Below, in pieces: positions 18,108 to 26,867 of a DNA stretch of 64,000 nt. Made by a program: the position numbers and the translations under genes. Source of the DNA: Paracoccus pantotrophus (GTDB lineage: Bacteria; Pseudomonadota; Alphaproteobacteria; Rhodobacterales; Rhodobacteraceae). The first letter of the stretch is position 1; every line of letters starts with the position of its first letter. Under the pieces are notes generated by a model. It saw nothing but the letters and a program-made list of their open reading frames with translations, was not told where the DNA came from and did no database searches. The stretch spans positions 558,001-622,000 of the forward strand of contig NZ_CP044426.1 in NCBI RefSeq assembly GCF_008824185.1, given 5' to 3'.

Positions 18108-18220
18108 GGCGGGAACGGGCGGCATGCGGAACTTTGCGGCCGGGGCGGGGTTGAGCGCACGGCTTGACGGCGGGGGCGAAGCCGGGCACCACCCGGCGGA
18201 ATACATTCAGCGAGGATCAC

Positions 18221-18685
18221 ATGGGACTGCGCGAACGCATTCTGGCCGATACGAAAGAGGCGATGAAAGCCAAGGACTCGGCGCGGCTCTCGACGCTGCG
18301 GCTGATCTCGGCCGCGATCAAGGACCGCGAGATCGCCGCCCGCGGCGAAGGCGGCGACGAGGCCGGGCTGGCCGAGGCCGACCTGACCGCCATCCTGTCC
18401 AAGATGGTCAAGCAGCGCCAGGAATCGGCCAAGGCCTATGAGGAGGGCGGCCGGCTGGAACTGGCCGAGCGCGAGCTGGAGGAGATCAAGGTGATCCAGT
18501 CCTACCTGCCGCGCCAGCTGGACGCCGAGGAAACCCGCGCCGCCATCGACAAGGCCATCGCCGAGCTGGGGGCCGAGTCGATCCGCGACATGGGCCGGGT
18601 CATGGCCGAGCTGCGCGCCCGCCATGCCGGCCAGATGGATTTCGGCGCCGTCGGGCCGATGGTCAAGGACCGGCTGATGAAGTGA
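18221..18685 (+). CDS. GatB/YqeY domain-containing protein
   Basis: This 154-residue helical protein opens with LRERILADTKEAMKAKDSAR and contains the YqeY pattern KMVKQRQESAKAYEEGGR and EIKVIQSYLPRQL. The fold resembles the tRNA-binding tail of GatB, the amidotransferase that corrects mischarged tRNA. YqeY proteins have been proposed to bind tRNA, but their role is not settled. The start follows a GAGGATC ribosome site; an in-frame ATG at 18164 would add a poorly structured leader. It is divergent from carA and followed by a clear intrinsic terminator at 18788-18809. Confidence 0.9.
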   Translation: MGLRERILADTKEAMKAKDSARLSTLRLISAAIKDREIAARGEGGDEAGLAEADLTAILSKMVKQRQESAKAYEEGGRLELAERELEEIKVIQSYLPRQLDAEETRAAIDKAIAELGAESIRDMGRVMAELRARHAGQMDFGAVGPMVKDRLMK

Positions 18686-18787
18686 GCTGATTCTCGGGCC
18701 TCACCGGGTCCGAGCATCGCCGCAGCTCCGCCGCGCATAGCTTTCGCGGCTCAAGGCTGATACAATTATTCTTCTGATGGGCAAAAG

Positions 18788-18809
18788 CTCGCGCGGCGCG
18801 CGGGTTTTT
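18788..18809 (+). terminator. Intrinsic terminator after the YqeY gene
   Basis: CTCGCGC (18788-18794) pairs with GCGCGGG (18798-18804), including one U-G pair, across a 3-base loop, and five T residues follow directly. It separates the YqeY transcript from the pentitol locus. Confidence 0.75.
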
Positions 18810-18823
18810 GTTTACAGTGGCCC

Positions 18824-18849
18824 CGACTCGCCGCCAAAGACGCGAGTCG
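18824..18849. promoter_or_regulatory. 7-bp dyad in the leader of the pentitol locus
   Basis: CGACTCG (18824-18830) and CGAGTCG (18843-18849) form a perfect inverted repeat with a 12-base spacer, between the terminator and the dehydrogenase start. Its position suits an operator for the locus regulator or an RNA hairpin. No clear -35/-10 pair was found between it and the terminator. Confidence 0.4.
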
Positions 18850-18890
18850 AGGGCGCCCGAAGCGCGGCGCGGCCATCAGGAGGACGGGCG

Positions 18891-19928
18891 ATGAAGGCAT
18901 TGGTGCTGGAAGAAAAGGGCAAGCTGTCGCTGCGGGATTTCGACATCCCCGCCACGCTGGGGCCCAGGGACGTGCGGATCAGGACGCATACGGTCGGGAT
19001 CTGCGGCTCGGACGTGCATTATTACACCCATGGCAAGATCGGGCATTTCGTGGTCCGCGACCCGATGGTGCTGGGGCATGAGGCTTCCGGCACGGTGATC
19101 GAGGCCGGGGCCGAGGTCACGAACCTGAAGCCCGGCGACCGCGTCTGCATGGAGCCGGGGATTCCCGACCCGACCTCGCGCGCCGCGAAGCTGGGGATCT
19201 ACAACGTCGATCCCGCCGTGACCTTCTGGGCGACGCCGCCGGTGCATGGCTGCCTGACGCCCGAGGTGATCCATCCCGCCGCCTTCACCTACAAGCTGCC
19301 CGACAACGTGAGCTTTGCCGAGGGCGCGATGGTCGAGCCCTTTGCCATCGGCATGCAGGCCGCGCTGCGGGCGCGCATCCAGCCGGGCGACGTGGCGGTG
19401 GTGACGGGCGCCGGCCCTATCGGCATGATGGTGGCGCTGGCGGCGCTGGCCGGTGGCTGCGCGCGGGTGATCGTGGCCGATCTCGCCCAGCCCAAGCTGG
19501 ACATCATCGGCGCCTATGACGGCATCGAGACCGTCAACATCCGCAACCGCCCGCTGGCCGAGGCGGTGGCCGAGGCGACCGAGGGCTGGGGCGCGGACCT
19601 GGTCTTCGAATGCTCGGGCGCCGCGCCGGCGATCCTGTCGATGCACCAGCTTGCGCGGCCGGGGGGCGCCATCGTGCTGGTCGGCATGCCGGTCGATCCG
19701 GTGCCGGTGGACATCGTCGGGCTGCAGGCCAAGGAACTGCGGGTCGAGACCGTATTCCGCTATGCCAATGTCTACGACCGCGCCATCGCGCTGATCGCCT
19801 CGGGCAAGGTGGACCTGAAGCCGCTGATCTCGGCCTCGATTCCCTTTGCGGACAGCATCGCCGGTTTCGACCGCGCCGTCGAGGCGCGCGAGACCGATGT
19901 GAAATTGCAGATCGTCATGCCGGAGTGA
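18891..19928 (+). CDS. Xylitol/polyol dehydrogenase (zinc MDR family)
   Basis: This 345-residue medium-chain, zinc-dependent alcohol dehydrogenase is of the sorbitol/xylitol dehydrogenase type. It would oxidise a polyol such as xylitol or D-arabinitol to D-xylulose with NAD+. Visible landmarks are the catalytic zinc Cys in GICGSDVHYYTHG, the His-Glu of GHEASGTVIEAG, and the Rossmann turn VVTGAGPIGMMVALAAL. The structural-zinc cysteine cluster of liver-type enzymes is absent, as is usual in the sorbitol dehydrogenase branch. The start follows CAGGAGGACGGGCG. Xylulokinase begins 5 bp after its stop, which supports D-xylulose as the product. It is the first gene of the pentitol locus. Confidence 0.88.
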   Translation: MKALVLEEKGKLSLRDFDIPATLGPRDVRIRTHTVGICGSDVHYYTHGKIGHFVVRDPMVLGHEASGTVIEAGAEVTNLKPGDRVCMEPGIPDPTSRAAKLGIYNVDPAVTFWATPPVHGCLTPEVIHPAAFTYKLPDNVSFAEGAMVEPFAIGMQAALRARIQPGDVAVVTGAGPIGMMVALAALAGGCARVIVADLAQPKLDIIGAYDGIETVNIRNRPLAEAVAEATEGWGADLVFECSGAAPAILSMHQLARPGGAIVLVGMPVDPVPVDIVGLQAKELRVETVFRYANVYDRAIALIASGKVDLKPLISASIPFADSIAGFDRAVEARETDVKLQIVMPE

Positions 19929-19933
19929 ACGCC

Positions 19934-21394
19934 ATGTATCTGGGGATCGACCTTGGCACCTCGGGCATCAAGGCGATGCTGGTGGACGAGACCTTCGCGA
20001 CCGTCGGTGTCGCCCATGCGGGCCTGACCGTCAGCCGCCCGCATCCCGGCTGGTCCGAACAGGCGCCGGCCGACTGGATCGCCGGGGCCGAGGCCGCCAT
20101 CGCCACGCTGCTGCGCGAGCATCCCGAGGCCATGGCGCGGCTGCAGGCCATCGGCCTGTCGGGGCACATGCACGGGGCGACGCTGCTGGACGCTTCGGAC
20201 CGGGTGCTGCGGCCCTGCATCCTGTGGAACGACGGCCGTTCGGGGCCGCAATGCGCCGAGCTGACGGCGCGGGCGGATTTCCACGGCATCGCCGGCAACC
20301 TGGTGATGGCCGGGTTCACCGCGCCGAAGCTGCTGTGGGTGGCGCAGAACGAGCCCAAGAACTTCGAGCGGACCGCCAAGGTGCTGCTGCCCAAGGATTA
20401 CCTGCGGCTGTGGCTGACCGGCGAGCATGTGGCCGAGATGTCGGATGCCGCGGGGACGCTGTGGCTGGACGTGGGCCGCCGCGACTGGTCGGATGTGCTG
20501 CTGGCCGCGACCGGGCTGACGCGCGCCCAGATGCCGCATCTGGTCGAGGGCAGCGACGTGTCCGGCCATCTGCGCGCCGATCTGGCGGACCGCTGGGGCA
20601 TCCCGCGCGTGCCGGTGGCGGGCGGCGGCGGCGACAATGCCGCCACGGCCTGCGGCATGGGGGTGATGGTGCCGGGCACCGGCTTCCTGTCGCTGGGCAC
20701 CTCGGGCGTGCTGTTTGCCGCGACCGAATCCTACGCGCCGAATACCGGAGACGCGGTACATACCTTCTGCCATGCCGTGCCGGACACCTGGCACCAGATG
20801 GGGGTGATCCTGTCTGCGACCGACAGCCTGACCTGGCTGTCCGAGATCACCGGCAAGGCGGTGCCCGACCTTGCCGCGCTGGTCGGCGAGGTGACGGCGC
20901 CCTCGCCGGTGCTGTTCCTGCCTTACCTGTCGGGCGAGCGCACGCCGCTGAACGATCCGGGCGCCACCGGCGCCTTTCTGGGCCTGCGCCGCGCCACCGG
21001 GCTGGCCGACCTGGCGCAGGCGGCGATGGAGGGCGTGGCCATGGCCTTTGCCGATTGCGTCCATGCGCTGCGCAAGGCCGGCACCCCGATCGAGGCCGCC
21101 TATGCGGTCGGCGGCGGTGCGCGCTCGCGCGCCTGGCTGCGGATCATGGCCTCGGCCACCGGGCTGACGCTGCTGGAGCCCGAGGATGGCGATTTCGGTG
21201 CCGCCTTCGGGGCGGCCAAGCTGGCGGCGGCCTGCGCCACCGGCGACAGGTCCGAGCGCGTCTTCGCCAAGCCGGCTGTTCGCGCCGAGGTTGTGCCAGA
21301 TGCCGGATTGGCGGATGCCTATGCGAAAAAGTATGAGGCCCATCACGCGGCTTATCCGCGGCTGCGGGATCTGGCTGCGCCACACGCGCGATAG
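19934..21394 (+). CDS. xylB: Xylulokinase
   Basis: This 486-residue FGGY-family kinase phosphorylates D-xylulose to D-xylulose-5-phosphate. The N-terminal phosphate loop GIDLGTSGIKAMLVDE, the substrate region GWSEQAPADW and LSGHMHGATLLD, the LPKDYLRLWLTGE block and the C-terminal ATP-site GGGARSRAWLRIMAS all match XylB. It directly follows the polyol dehydrogenase gene after 5 bp and uses its product. A frame open far upstream is an artefact of the dehydrogenase sequence; the start MYLGIDLGTSG fits the family. A ~250-bp gap then precedes the AraC regulator. Confidence 0.95.
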   Translation: MYLGIDLGTSGIKAMLVDETFATVGVAHAGLTVSRPHPGWSEQAPADWIAGAEAAIATLLREHPEAMARLQAIGLSGHMHGATLLDASDRVLRPCILWNDGRSGPQCAELTARADFHGIAGNLVMAGFTAPKLLWVAQNEPKNFERTAKVLLPKDYLRLWLTGEHVAEMSDAAGTLWLDVGRRDWSDVLLAATGLTRAQMPHLVEGSDVSGHLRADLADRWGIPRVPVAGGGGDNAATACGMGVMVPGTGFLSLGTSGVLFAATESYAPNTGDAVHTFCHAVPDTWHQMGVILSATDSLTWLSEITGKAVPDLAALVGEVTAPSPVLFLPYLSGERTPLNDPGATGAFLGLRRATGLADLAQAAMEGVAMAFADCVHALRKAGTPIEAAYAVGGGARSRAWLRIMASATGLTLLEPEDGDFGAAFGAAKLAAACATGDRSERVFAKPAVRAEVVPDAGLADAYAKKYEAHHAAYPRLRDLAAPHAR

Positions 21395-21641
21395 CGTTAA
21401 CAGCGGGTTTTTCCGAAAAAGCAGGCCCATGACGCTGCGGTGCGGCATAAATTTTCTGCCGTGCAGAAAGATCTTGCCGCGCCGATTTCCTTGGGCCTCT
21501 TCAATTCCCGCGCGATTTTGGTCAAAAAAGTATCGGTATTTTTTTCGCCCTGATGTGGATCGCCGCCGGGCATGAAGCCTATGGTTCCTGAACGTCCGCG
21601 GCAGGTCCGGCAGGGCCCGCGACGTGCAGGGAGGAAGGCGA
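21395..21641 (+). other. AT-rich non-coding gap before the regulator gene
   Basis: This 247-bp stretch contains notable A/T runs (AAAAAAGTATCGGTATTTTTTT near 21523-21545, broken by a few G/C) and GCGGGTTTTTCC just after xylB. It probably holds a terminator or processing site after xylB and a separate promoter for the AraC-type gene and the transporter. A partial dyad (GCGGCA around 21443, TGCCGTGC around 21460) is present but imperfect. Confidence 0.35.
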
Positions 21642-22526
21642 ATGCAACCCGATCTGGAACTGGTCCACATCCGCAAGGGCGAATCCTTCGCCGCGTGGAT
21701 GCACGGCTATCCGTTCCGCACGGTGCGCTGGCACTACCATCCCGAATACGAAATCCACCTGGTCGTCGCCACCTCGGGCACATTCTACATCGGCGACCAT
21801 GTCGGCAGCTTCCAGCCCGGCCAGCTGATCATGACCGGGCCGAACCTGCCGCAGAACTGGATCAGCGACATCCCGCCCGGCGAGGCGGTGCCGCTGCGCT
21901 CGCTGGTGATCCAGTTCCCCGAAGCCTTCATCGAGGAGGCCAGCGCCGCCATGCCCGAGATGGAGGCGCTGCGCCCGCTGCTGGACCGCTCGCGCCGCGG
22001 CTTGCTGTTCGACGGCGCGACCAGCGCCCGCGTCCGCCCGCTGATGGAACGGCTGGTCGAGGCGCAGGGCCTGCGCCGCCTGGCGCTGTTCTGGGAGATC
22101 CTGGACCTGCTGGCCCATGCGCCGGAATACGAGGTGCTGGCCAGTCTCAGCTTCGAGCTGGACCTGACGCGCACCCATGACGGCGGCATCAACCGCGCGC
22201 TGGCCTATCTGCGCGAACACCTGACCGAGCAGGTCGAGGAGGGCGAGCTGGCCGAGATGGTCGGGCAAAGCCAAAGCGCCTTTTCCCGCGCCTTCAAGCG
22301 CCATACCGGCACGACGCTGGTGCGCTATCGCAACCAGCTGCGCGTCGACCTGGCCTGCCAGATGCTGCTGACTGATCCCGACATCAAGGTAGCCGAGATC
22401 TGCTATGAGGTCGGATTCTCGAACCTGTCGAACTTCAACCGGCATTTCCTGAAGCTCAAGGGAATGTCCCCCTCGCAGTTCCGCGCGACATTCGCGGCCC
22501 AGAAGGCGCTGGTCATGGCGGACTGA
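21642..22526 (+). CDS. AraC family transcriptional regulator of the pentitol locus
   Basis: This 294-residue regulator has an N-terminal cupin sensor domain (about residues 5-110, with the histidines of RWHYHPEYEIHLVV) and a C-terminal pair of helix-turn-helix motifs. The last of these is GFSNLSNFNRHFLKLKGMSP, the standard AraC signature. It would bind a polyol or sugar and activate the adjacent genes. It has a strong ribosome site (GGGAGGAAGG) nine bases upstream of the ATG, and it lies between the xylulokinase and binding-protein genes on the same strand. The inducer is not deducible from sequence. Confidence 0.9.
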   Translation: MQPDLELVHIRKGESFAAWMHGYPFRTVRWHYHPEYEIHLVVATSGTFYIGDHVGSFQPGQLIMTGPNLPQNWISDIPPGEAVPLRSLVIQFPEAFIEEASAAMPEMEALRPLLDRSRRGLLFDGATSARVRPLMERLVEAQGLRRLALFWEILDLLAHAPEYEVLASLSFELDLTRTHDGGINRALAYLREHLTEQVEEGELAEMVGQSQSAFSRAFKRHTGTTLVRYRNQLRVDLACQMLLTDPDIKVAEICYEVGFSNLSNFNRHFLKLKGMSPSQFRATFAAQKALVMAD

Positions 22527-22625
22527 CAAGAACCGACATTGCGAATTTCACCAATTCGGGCGGCGCGGCGCCGCCCGGAGACGCGCAGGCTTTGCCTGCT
22601 TTCATCCAGATGGGAGGGAACCCAG

Positions 22626-23531
22626 ATGAAATCGAAACTGCTTACCGCCTCGGCCGCGCTGGCGCTCATGGCGGCCCCGACGCTCGCGCAGGACAAGCTG
22701 AAAATCGGCATGACCTTCCAGGAGCTGAACAACCCCTATTTCGTGTCCATGCAGGAGGCGCTGAACGAGGCCGCCGCCAGCCTGGGCGCGGATGTGGTCG
22801 TCACCGATGCCGGTCATGACGTGGCCAAGCAGATCTCGGATGTCGAGGACATGCTGCAGCAGAACATCGACATCCTGCTGCTGAACCCGACCGACAGCGC
22901 CGGGATCGAGGCCGCCGTCCACGCCGCCAAGGCCGCGGGCGTCACCGTGGTCGCGGTCGATGCGAACGCGAACGGCCCGGTCGATACCTTCGTCGGCTCG
23001 AAGAACCGCGATGCCGGCTACATGTCCTGCAAGTATCTGGGTGAGGCGCTGGAGGGCAAGGGCGAGGTCGCGATCCTCGACGGCATCCCGGTGGTGCCGA
23101 TCCTGCAGCGCGTCGAGGGCTGCAAGGCCGCGCTGGAAGAGTTCCCGGATATCACCCTGGTCACCACTCAGAACGGCCGCCAGGACCGCTCGGTCGCCCT
23201 GGGCGTGGTCGAGAACATGATCCAGTCGCATCCGAACCTGGCCGGCATCTTCTCGGTCAATGACGGCGGCGCCATGGGGGCGCTGGCGGCGATCCAGGGC
23301 GCGGGCAAGGACATCAAGCTGACCTCGGTGGACGGCGCGCCCGAGGCGGTCCAGGCCATCGCCGCGGGCGGCCCCTTCATCGAGACCACCGCGCAATTCC
23401 CGCGCGACCAGGTCCGCGTCGGCCTGGCCATGGCGCTGGCGCAGAAATGGGGCGCCCGCGTGGTGCCGAAGGAAGTGCCGATCGACGTGATGATCGTCGA
23501 CGCCGAGAACGCTGCCGAGTTCAGCTGGTAA
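22626..23531 (+). CDS. Sugar/polyol ABC transporter periplasmic binding protein
   Basis: This 301-residue periplasmic binding protein is of the ribose/galactose type (Peripla_BP_4). Residues 1-21 are a Sec signal peptide ending PTLAQ. The mature part opens KLKIGMTFQELNNPYFVSMQ, the hallmark of RbsB-like proteins, and has AAKAAGVTVVAVDANANG and GIFSVNDGGAMGALAAIQ. Given its operon partners (polyol dehydrogenases and two pentulose kinases), the ligand is probably a pentitol such as ribitol, xylitol or arabinitol. The start follows GGGAGGGAACCC. A strong hairpin lies directly after its stop. Confidence 0.92.
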   Translation: MKSKLLTASAALALMAAPTLAQDKLKIGMTFQELNNPYFVSMQEALNEAAASLGADVVVTDAGHDVAKQISDVEDMLQQNIDILLLNPTDSAGIEAAVHAAKAAGVTVVAVDANANGPVDTFVGSKNRDAGYMSCKYLGEALEGKGEVAILDGIPVVPILQRVEGCKAALEEFPDITLVTTQNGRQDRSVALGVVENMIQSHPNLAGIFSVNDGGAMGALAAIQGAGKDIKLTSVDGAPEAVQAIAAGGPFIETTAQFPRDQVRVGLAMALAQKWGARVVPKEVPIDVMIVDAENAAEFSW

Positions 23532-23546
23532 GGGTTCCTCCCCGCT

Positions 23547-23573
23547 CCCGTCCCCGCATGTCGCGGGGGCGGG
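23547..23573 (+). promoter_or_regulatory. Intercistronic stem-loop after the binding-protein gene
   Basis: CCCGTCCCCGC (23547-23557) pairs over 11 positions (one G-U) with GCGGGGGCGGG (23563-23573) around a 5-base loop. ACATTTC follows, not a proper T-tract. Such hairpins between binding-protein and ATPase genes commonly protect the upstream mRNA and weaken read-through, giving excess binding protein. Confidence 0.6.
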
Positions 23574-23601
23574 ACATTTCCCAGCCATTCAGGAGGGCAT
23601 C

Positions 23602-25104
23602 ATGCTGGAACTGAAGGGAATCCGAAAAAGCTTCGGCAAGATCGAGGTGCTGCACGGCGTCGACATGCAGGTCCGCGCCGGCGAGGTCCATGCGCTTCTG
23701 GGCGAGAACGGCGCGGGCAAGTCCACGCTGATGAAGATCCTCTGCGGCATCGTCCAGCCCAGCGAGGGCACGATCCGCATCGAGGGGACCGAGCGCCATT
23801 TCGCCGATTACGACCAGGCCATCGCGGCGGGCGTCGGCATCGTGTTCCAGGAGTTCAGCCTGATCCCCTATCTCGACGCGGTCGAGAACATGTTCCTGGC
23901 GCGCGAGATGCGCGGACCGCTGGGCATGCTGGACCGCAAGGCGATGCGCGCCCGCGCCGCCCAGATCATGCGCCAGCTTGCGGTGGACGTGGCCCTGGAC
24001 GTGCCGGTGCATCGCCTGTCGGTGGCCGAGCAGCAATTCGTCGAGATCGCCAAGGCGCTGTCGCTGAATGCCCGCATCCTGGTGCTGGACGAACCGACCG
24101 CGACCCTGACCCCCTCCGAGGTCGAGCACCTGTTCAAGGTCATGCGCGAGCTGCGCAAGCAGGGCGTGGCGATCATCTTCATCTCGCATCACCTCGAAGA
24201 GATCTTCGAGATCTGCGACCGCATCACAGTCCTGCGCGACGGCGAGTTCATCGGCTCTTGCGCGGTTTCCGAGGTCGATAACGACCGGCTGGTCGAGATG
24301 ATGGTCGGCCGCCGGATCGAGAGCAACTTTCCGCCCAAGCCCGCCACCGCCCCCGCCGCCCCGCTGGCGGTCGAGGTCGAGGAGGTGCAGTTGAAGAAGG
24401 GCGGCCCCGTCTCGCGCTTTGCCCTGCGCAAGGGCGAGATCCTGGGCTTTGCCGGGCTTGTCGGCTCGGGCCGCACGGAAACCGTGCTGGCCATGCTGGG
24501 CGCATACCCGGCCCAACGCTGCAAGGTCAGGGTGGACGGGGTCGAGACGCGCTTTTCCGGCCCCGATCAGGGGCTGGCGCATGGCATCGGCCTTCTGCCC
24601 GAAAGCCGCAAGGAACAGGGGCTGATCACCAGCTTCTCGATCCTGCAGAACGTGTCGCTGAACAATTACGGCAAGTATCGCAAGAACCGCTGGTTCATCG
24701 ACCTCAAGAAGGAACTGGCCGCGACCGAAACCGCCATGGCGCAGGTCCGCGTCAAGGCGCAGGGGCCGCATGCCCGCGTCGACACGCTGTCGGGCGGCAA
24801 CCAGCAAAAGGTCGTCATCGCCCGCTGGCTGAACCACGACATGAATGTGCTGATCTTCGACGAGCCGACGCGCGGCATCGATGTCGGCGCCAAGGCGGAA
24901 ATCTATGCGCTGATGCGCGCCTTCACCGAGAAGGGCGGCGCCATCATCATGATCTCGTCCGAACTGCCCGAGGTGATCGGCATGTCCGACCGGGTCTGCG
25001 TGTTCCGCTCGGGCGGGATCGTGGCCACGGTCGAGGGCGCCGAGATCGATTCCGAAACCATCATGACCCATGCCACGACCGGGAGAGTTGAACATGTCGC
25101 ATGA
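23602..25104 (+). CDS. Sugar/polyol ABC transporter ATP-binding protein (double ATPase)
   Basis: This 500-residue protein has two fused ABC domains as in RbsA/XylG. The first has a canonical Walker A (GENGAGKST, near residue 37), a signature region read as LSVAEQQFVEIAKAL, and Walker B ILVLDEPTATLTP. The second has the degenerate Walker A GLVGSGRTE typical of the family, but a full signature LSGGNQQKVVIARWL and Walker B VLIFDEPTRGIDVG. It would power import by the adjacent permease. The ribosome site is AGGAGGG. Its 3' end overlaps the permease gene by 11 bp, so the two are translationally coupled. Confidence 0.94.
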   Translation: MLELKGIRKSFGKIEVLHGVDMQVRAGEVHALLGENGAGKSTLMKILCGIVQPSEGTIRIEGTERHFADYDQAIAAGVGIVFQEFSLIPYLDAVENMFLAREMRGPLGMLDRKAMRARAAQIMRQLAVDVALDVPVHRLSVAEQQFVEIAKALSLNARILVLDEPTATLTPSEVEHLFKVMRELRKQGVAIIFISHHLEEIFEICDRITVLRDGEFIGSCAVSEVDNDRLVEMMVGRRIESNFPPKPATAPAAPLAVEVEEVQLKKGGPVSRFALRKGEILGFAGLVGSGRTETVLAMLGAYPAQRCKVRVDGVETRFSGPDQGLAHGIGLLPESRKEQGLITSFSILQNVSLNNYGKYRKNRWFIDLKKELAATETAMAQVRVKAQGPHARVDTLSGGNQQKVVIARWLNHDMNVLIFDEPTRGIDVGAKAEIYALMRAFTEKGGAIIMISSELPEVIGMSDRVCVFRSGGIVATVEGAEIDSETIMTHATTGRVEHVA

Positions 25105-26071
25105 CGCAAACACCGGCGCGGCCGGGAAAACCGGCGGCTTCTCGTTTGGCCGCCTGCTGCATTCGCCCCTGGCGCTGCCGTTGATCGGGCTGATCGTCGT
25201 CTCGATCCTGATGGGGCTGGCCAGCGAAAATTTCTTCAGCCTGAACAACATCATGAATGTGCTGCGGCAGGTGTCGGTCGTCGGCATCCTCGCGGTCGGC
25301 ATGACCTTCGTGATCCTGACCGGCGGCATCGACCTGTCGGTCGGCGCGGTCATGGCGCTGGTCGGCACGCTAAGCGCAGGGTTGATGGTCAACATGGGCC
25401 TGCCCGCGCCGGTGGCGCTGCTTGTCGGGCTGCTGATCGGGCTGGGCATCGGGCTGGCGAACGGCGTGCTGGTCGCCTGGGGCCGGATGCCGGCGATCAT
25501 CGTGACGCTGGCCACCATGGGCATGGCGCGCGGCCTGGGCCTGATCTATTCCGGCGGCTATCCGATCAGCGGCATCCCCAGCTGGATTTCCTGGTTCGGG
25601 GTGGGGCGCATCGGCGTGGTGCCGGTGCCGGTCATCATCATGGTGGTGATCTATGCCCTGGCCTGGGTGCTCTTGCAGCGCACCGCCTTCGGCCGCCATG
25701 TCTATGCGCTGGGCGGCAACGAGACCGCGGCGCGGCTTTCCGGCGTCAAGACCCAGCGCGTCAAGCTGGTTGTCTACGGCATCTCGGGCCTGACCTCGGC
25801 GCTTGCCGCGGTGATCCTGACCGGGCGGCTGATGAGCGGCCAGCCCAATGCCGGCGTGGGCTTCGAGCTTGACGCCATCGCCGCCGTGGTTCTGGGCGGC
25901 ACCGCCATATCGGGCGGGCGCGGGCTGATCCTGGGCACGCTGATCGGCGCGGTGCTGCTGGGCATCCTGAACAACGGCCTGAACCTGATGGGCATCAACC
26001 CCTATCTGCAGGACGTCATCAAGGGCGCGATCATCCTGCTGGCCATCTATATCGGGCGCGAATGGCGCTGA
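25094..26071 (+). CDS. Sugar/polyol ABC transporter permease
   Basis: This 325-residue inner-membrane permease is of the RbsC/XylH class (BPD_transp_2). It has a polar N-terminus of ~30 residues and then about eight to ten membrane helices. Landmarks include SENFFSLNNIMNVLRQ, MTFVILTGGIDLSVGAVMAL, GGNETAARLSGVKT and FELDAIAAVVLGGTAISGGR, which together are diagnostic. The start at 25094 is preceded by GGGAGAG and lies inside the ATPase gene. It works with the double ATPase and the periplasmic binding protein upstream. Confidence 0.94.
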   Translation: MSHDANTGAAGKTGGFSFGRLLHSPLALPLIGLIVVSILMGLASENFFSLNNIMNVLRQVSVVGILAVGMTFVILTGGIDLSVGAVMALVGTLSAGLMVNMGLPAPVALLVGLLIGLGIGLANGVLVAWGRMPAIIVTLATMGMARGLGLIYSGGYPISGIPSWISWFGVGRIGVVPVPVIIMVVIYALAWVLLQRTAFGRHVYALGGNETAARLSGVKTQRVKLVVYGISGLTSALAAVILTGRLMSGQPNAGVGFELDAIAAVVLGGTAISGGRGLILGTLIGAVLLGILNNGLNLMGINPYLQDVIKGAIILLAIYIGREWR

Positions 26072-26107
26072 GCCCCGCCCAACCCATTAGAAAGACAGGA
26101 GAACGGA

Positions 26108-26839
26108 ATGTCTGAATCGCTGGACGGCAAGGTCGCCGTCATCACCGGCGCGGCCTCGGGGATCGGGCTGGCCACCACCGAGCGGCTGCTCGCGCGCGGC
26201 GCCACCGTGGTCATGGTGGACTGGAACGAGGCGGCGCTGGCCGAGCTGGCCGGCAAGCTGGGCGACAAGGCGATCCCGCAGGTGACGAACCTGCTCGACC
26301 CCGAAAGCTGCAACGCCATGATCCCCGAGATCCTGGCCAAGGTCGATCATATCGACATCCTCTATTGCAACGCCGGCACCTATATCGGCGGCGAGCTGAC
26401 CGAGACGACGCCCGAGGCCATCGACCGGATGCTGAACCTCAACGTCAACGCGGTGATGAAGAACGTCCGCGCCGTGGTGCCACACATGAGCGAGCGCAAG
26501 ACCGGCGACATCGTCGTCACCTGCTCGATCGCCGGCCATTTCCCGACCTATTGGGAGCCGGTCTATTCCGGCTCGAAATGGGCGATCACCAGCTTTGTCC
26601 AGGGCATGCGCCGGCAGATGATCTCGCATGGCGTGCGGGTGATGCAGGTCTCGCCCGGCCCGGTCGTCTCGGCGCTTCTGGCCGACTGGCCCGAGGAGAA
26701 CCTGCGCAAGGCCAGGGAATCCGGCAGCCTGATCGACGCGGAGGAGGTCGCGGATGCGGTCGAATACATGCTGACCCGCAAGCGCACCGTCACCATCCGC
26801 GACATGCTGGTGCTGCCGACCAATTTCGACCGCGTCTGA
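26108..26839 (+). CDS. rbtD: Ribitol 2-dehydrogenase (SDR family)
   Basis: This 243-residue short-chain dehydrogenase probably oxidises ribitol to D-ribulose with NAD+. Sequence features are the coenzyme loop TGAASGIG (13-20), Asp38 in VVMVDWNEA (favouring NAD+), the N-A-G motif at 88-90, and the catalytic Ser140, Tyr153 and Lys157. Family-specific stretches strongly recall Klebsiella ribitol dehydrogenase: YCNAGTYIGGEL, YWEPVYSGSKWA, SPGPVVSALLADWPEE and RDMLVLPTNFD. This is recognition from memory, not a search. It follows the permease gene after 36 bp with an AGGAG site, and the pentulose kinase gene comes next. Confidence 0.85.
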   Translation: MSESLDGKVAVITGAASGIGLATTERLLARGATVVMVDWNEAALAELAGKLGDKAIPQVTNLLDPESCNAMIPEILAKVDHIDILYCNAGTYIGGELTETTPEAIDRMLNLNVNAVMKNVRAVVPHMSERKTGDIVVTCSIAGHFPTYWEPVYSGSKWAITSFVQGMRRQMISHGVRVMQVSPGPVVSALLADWPEENLRKARESGSLIDAEEVADAVEYMLTRKRTVTIRDMLVLPTNFDRV

Positions 26840-26867
26840 CGCCCGGCACCCGGAACGGAGTAGCGCC

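Noticed and set aside
23521..25524. A 667-codon minus-strand frame opposite the double ATPase gene
   Set aside because: The sense frame has two complete ABC signatures; the antisense product has none.
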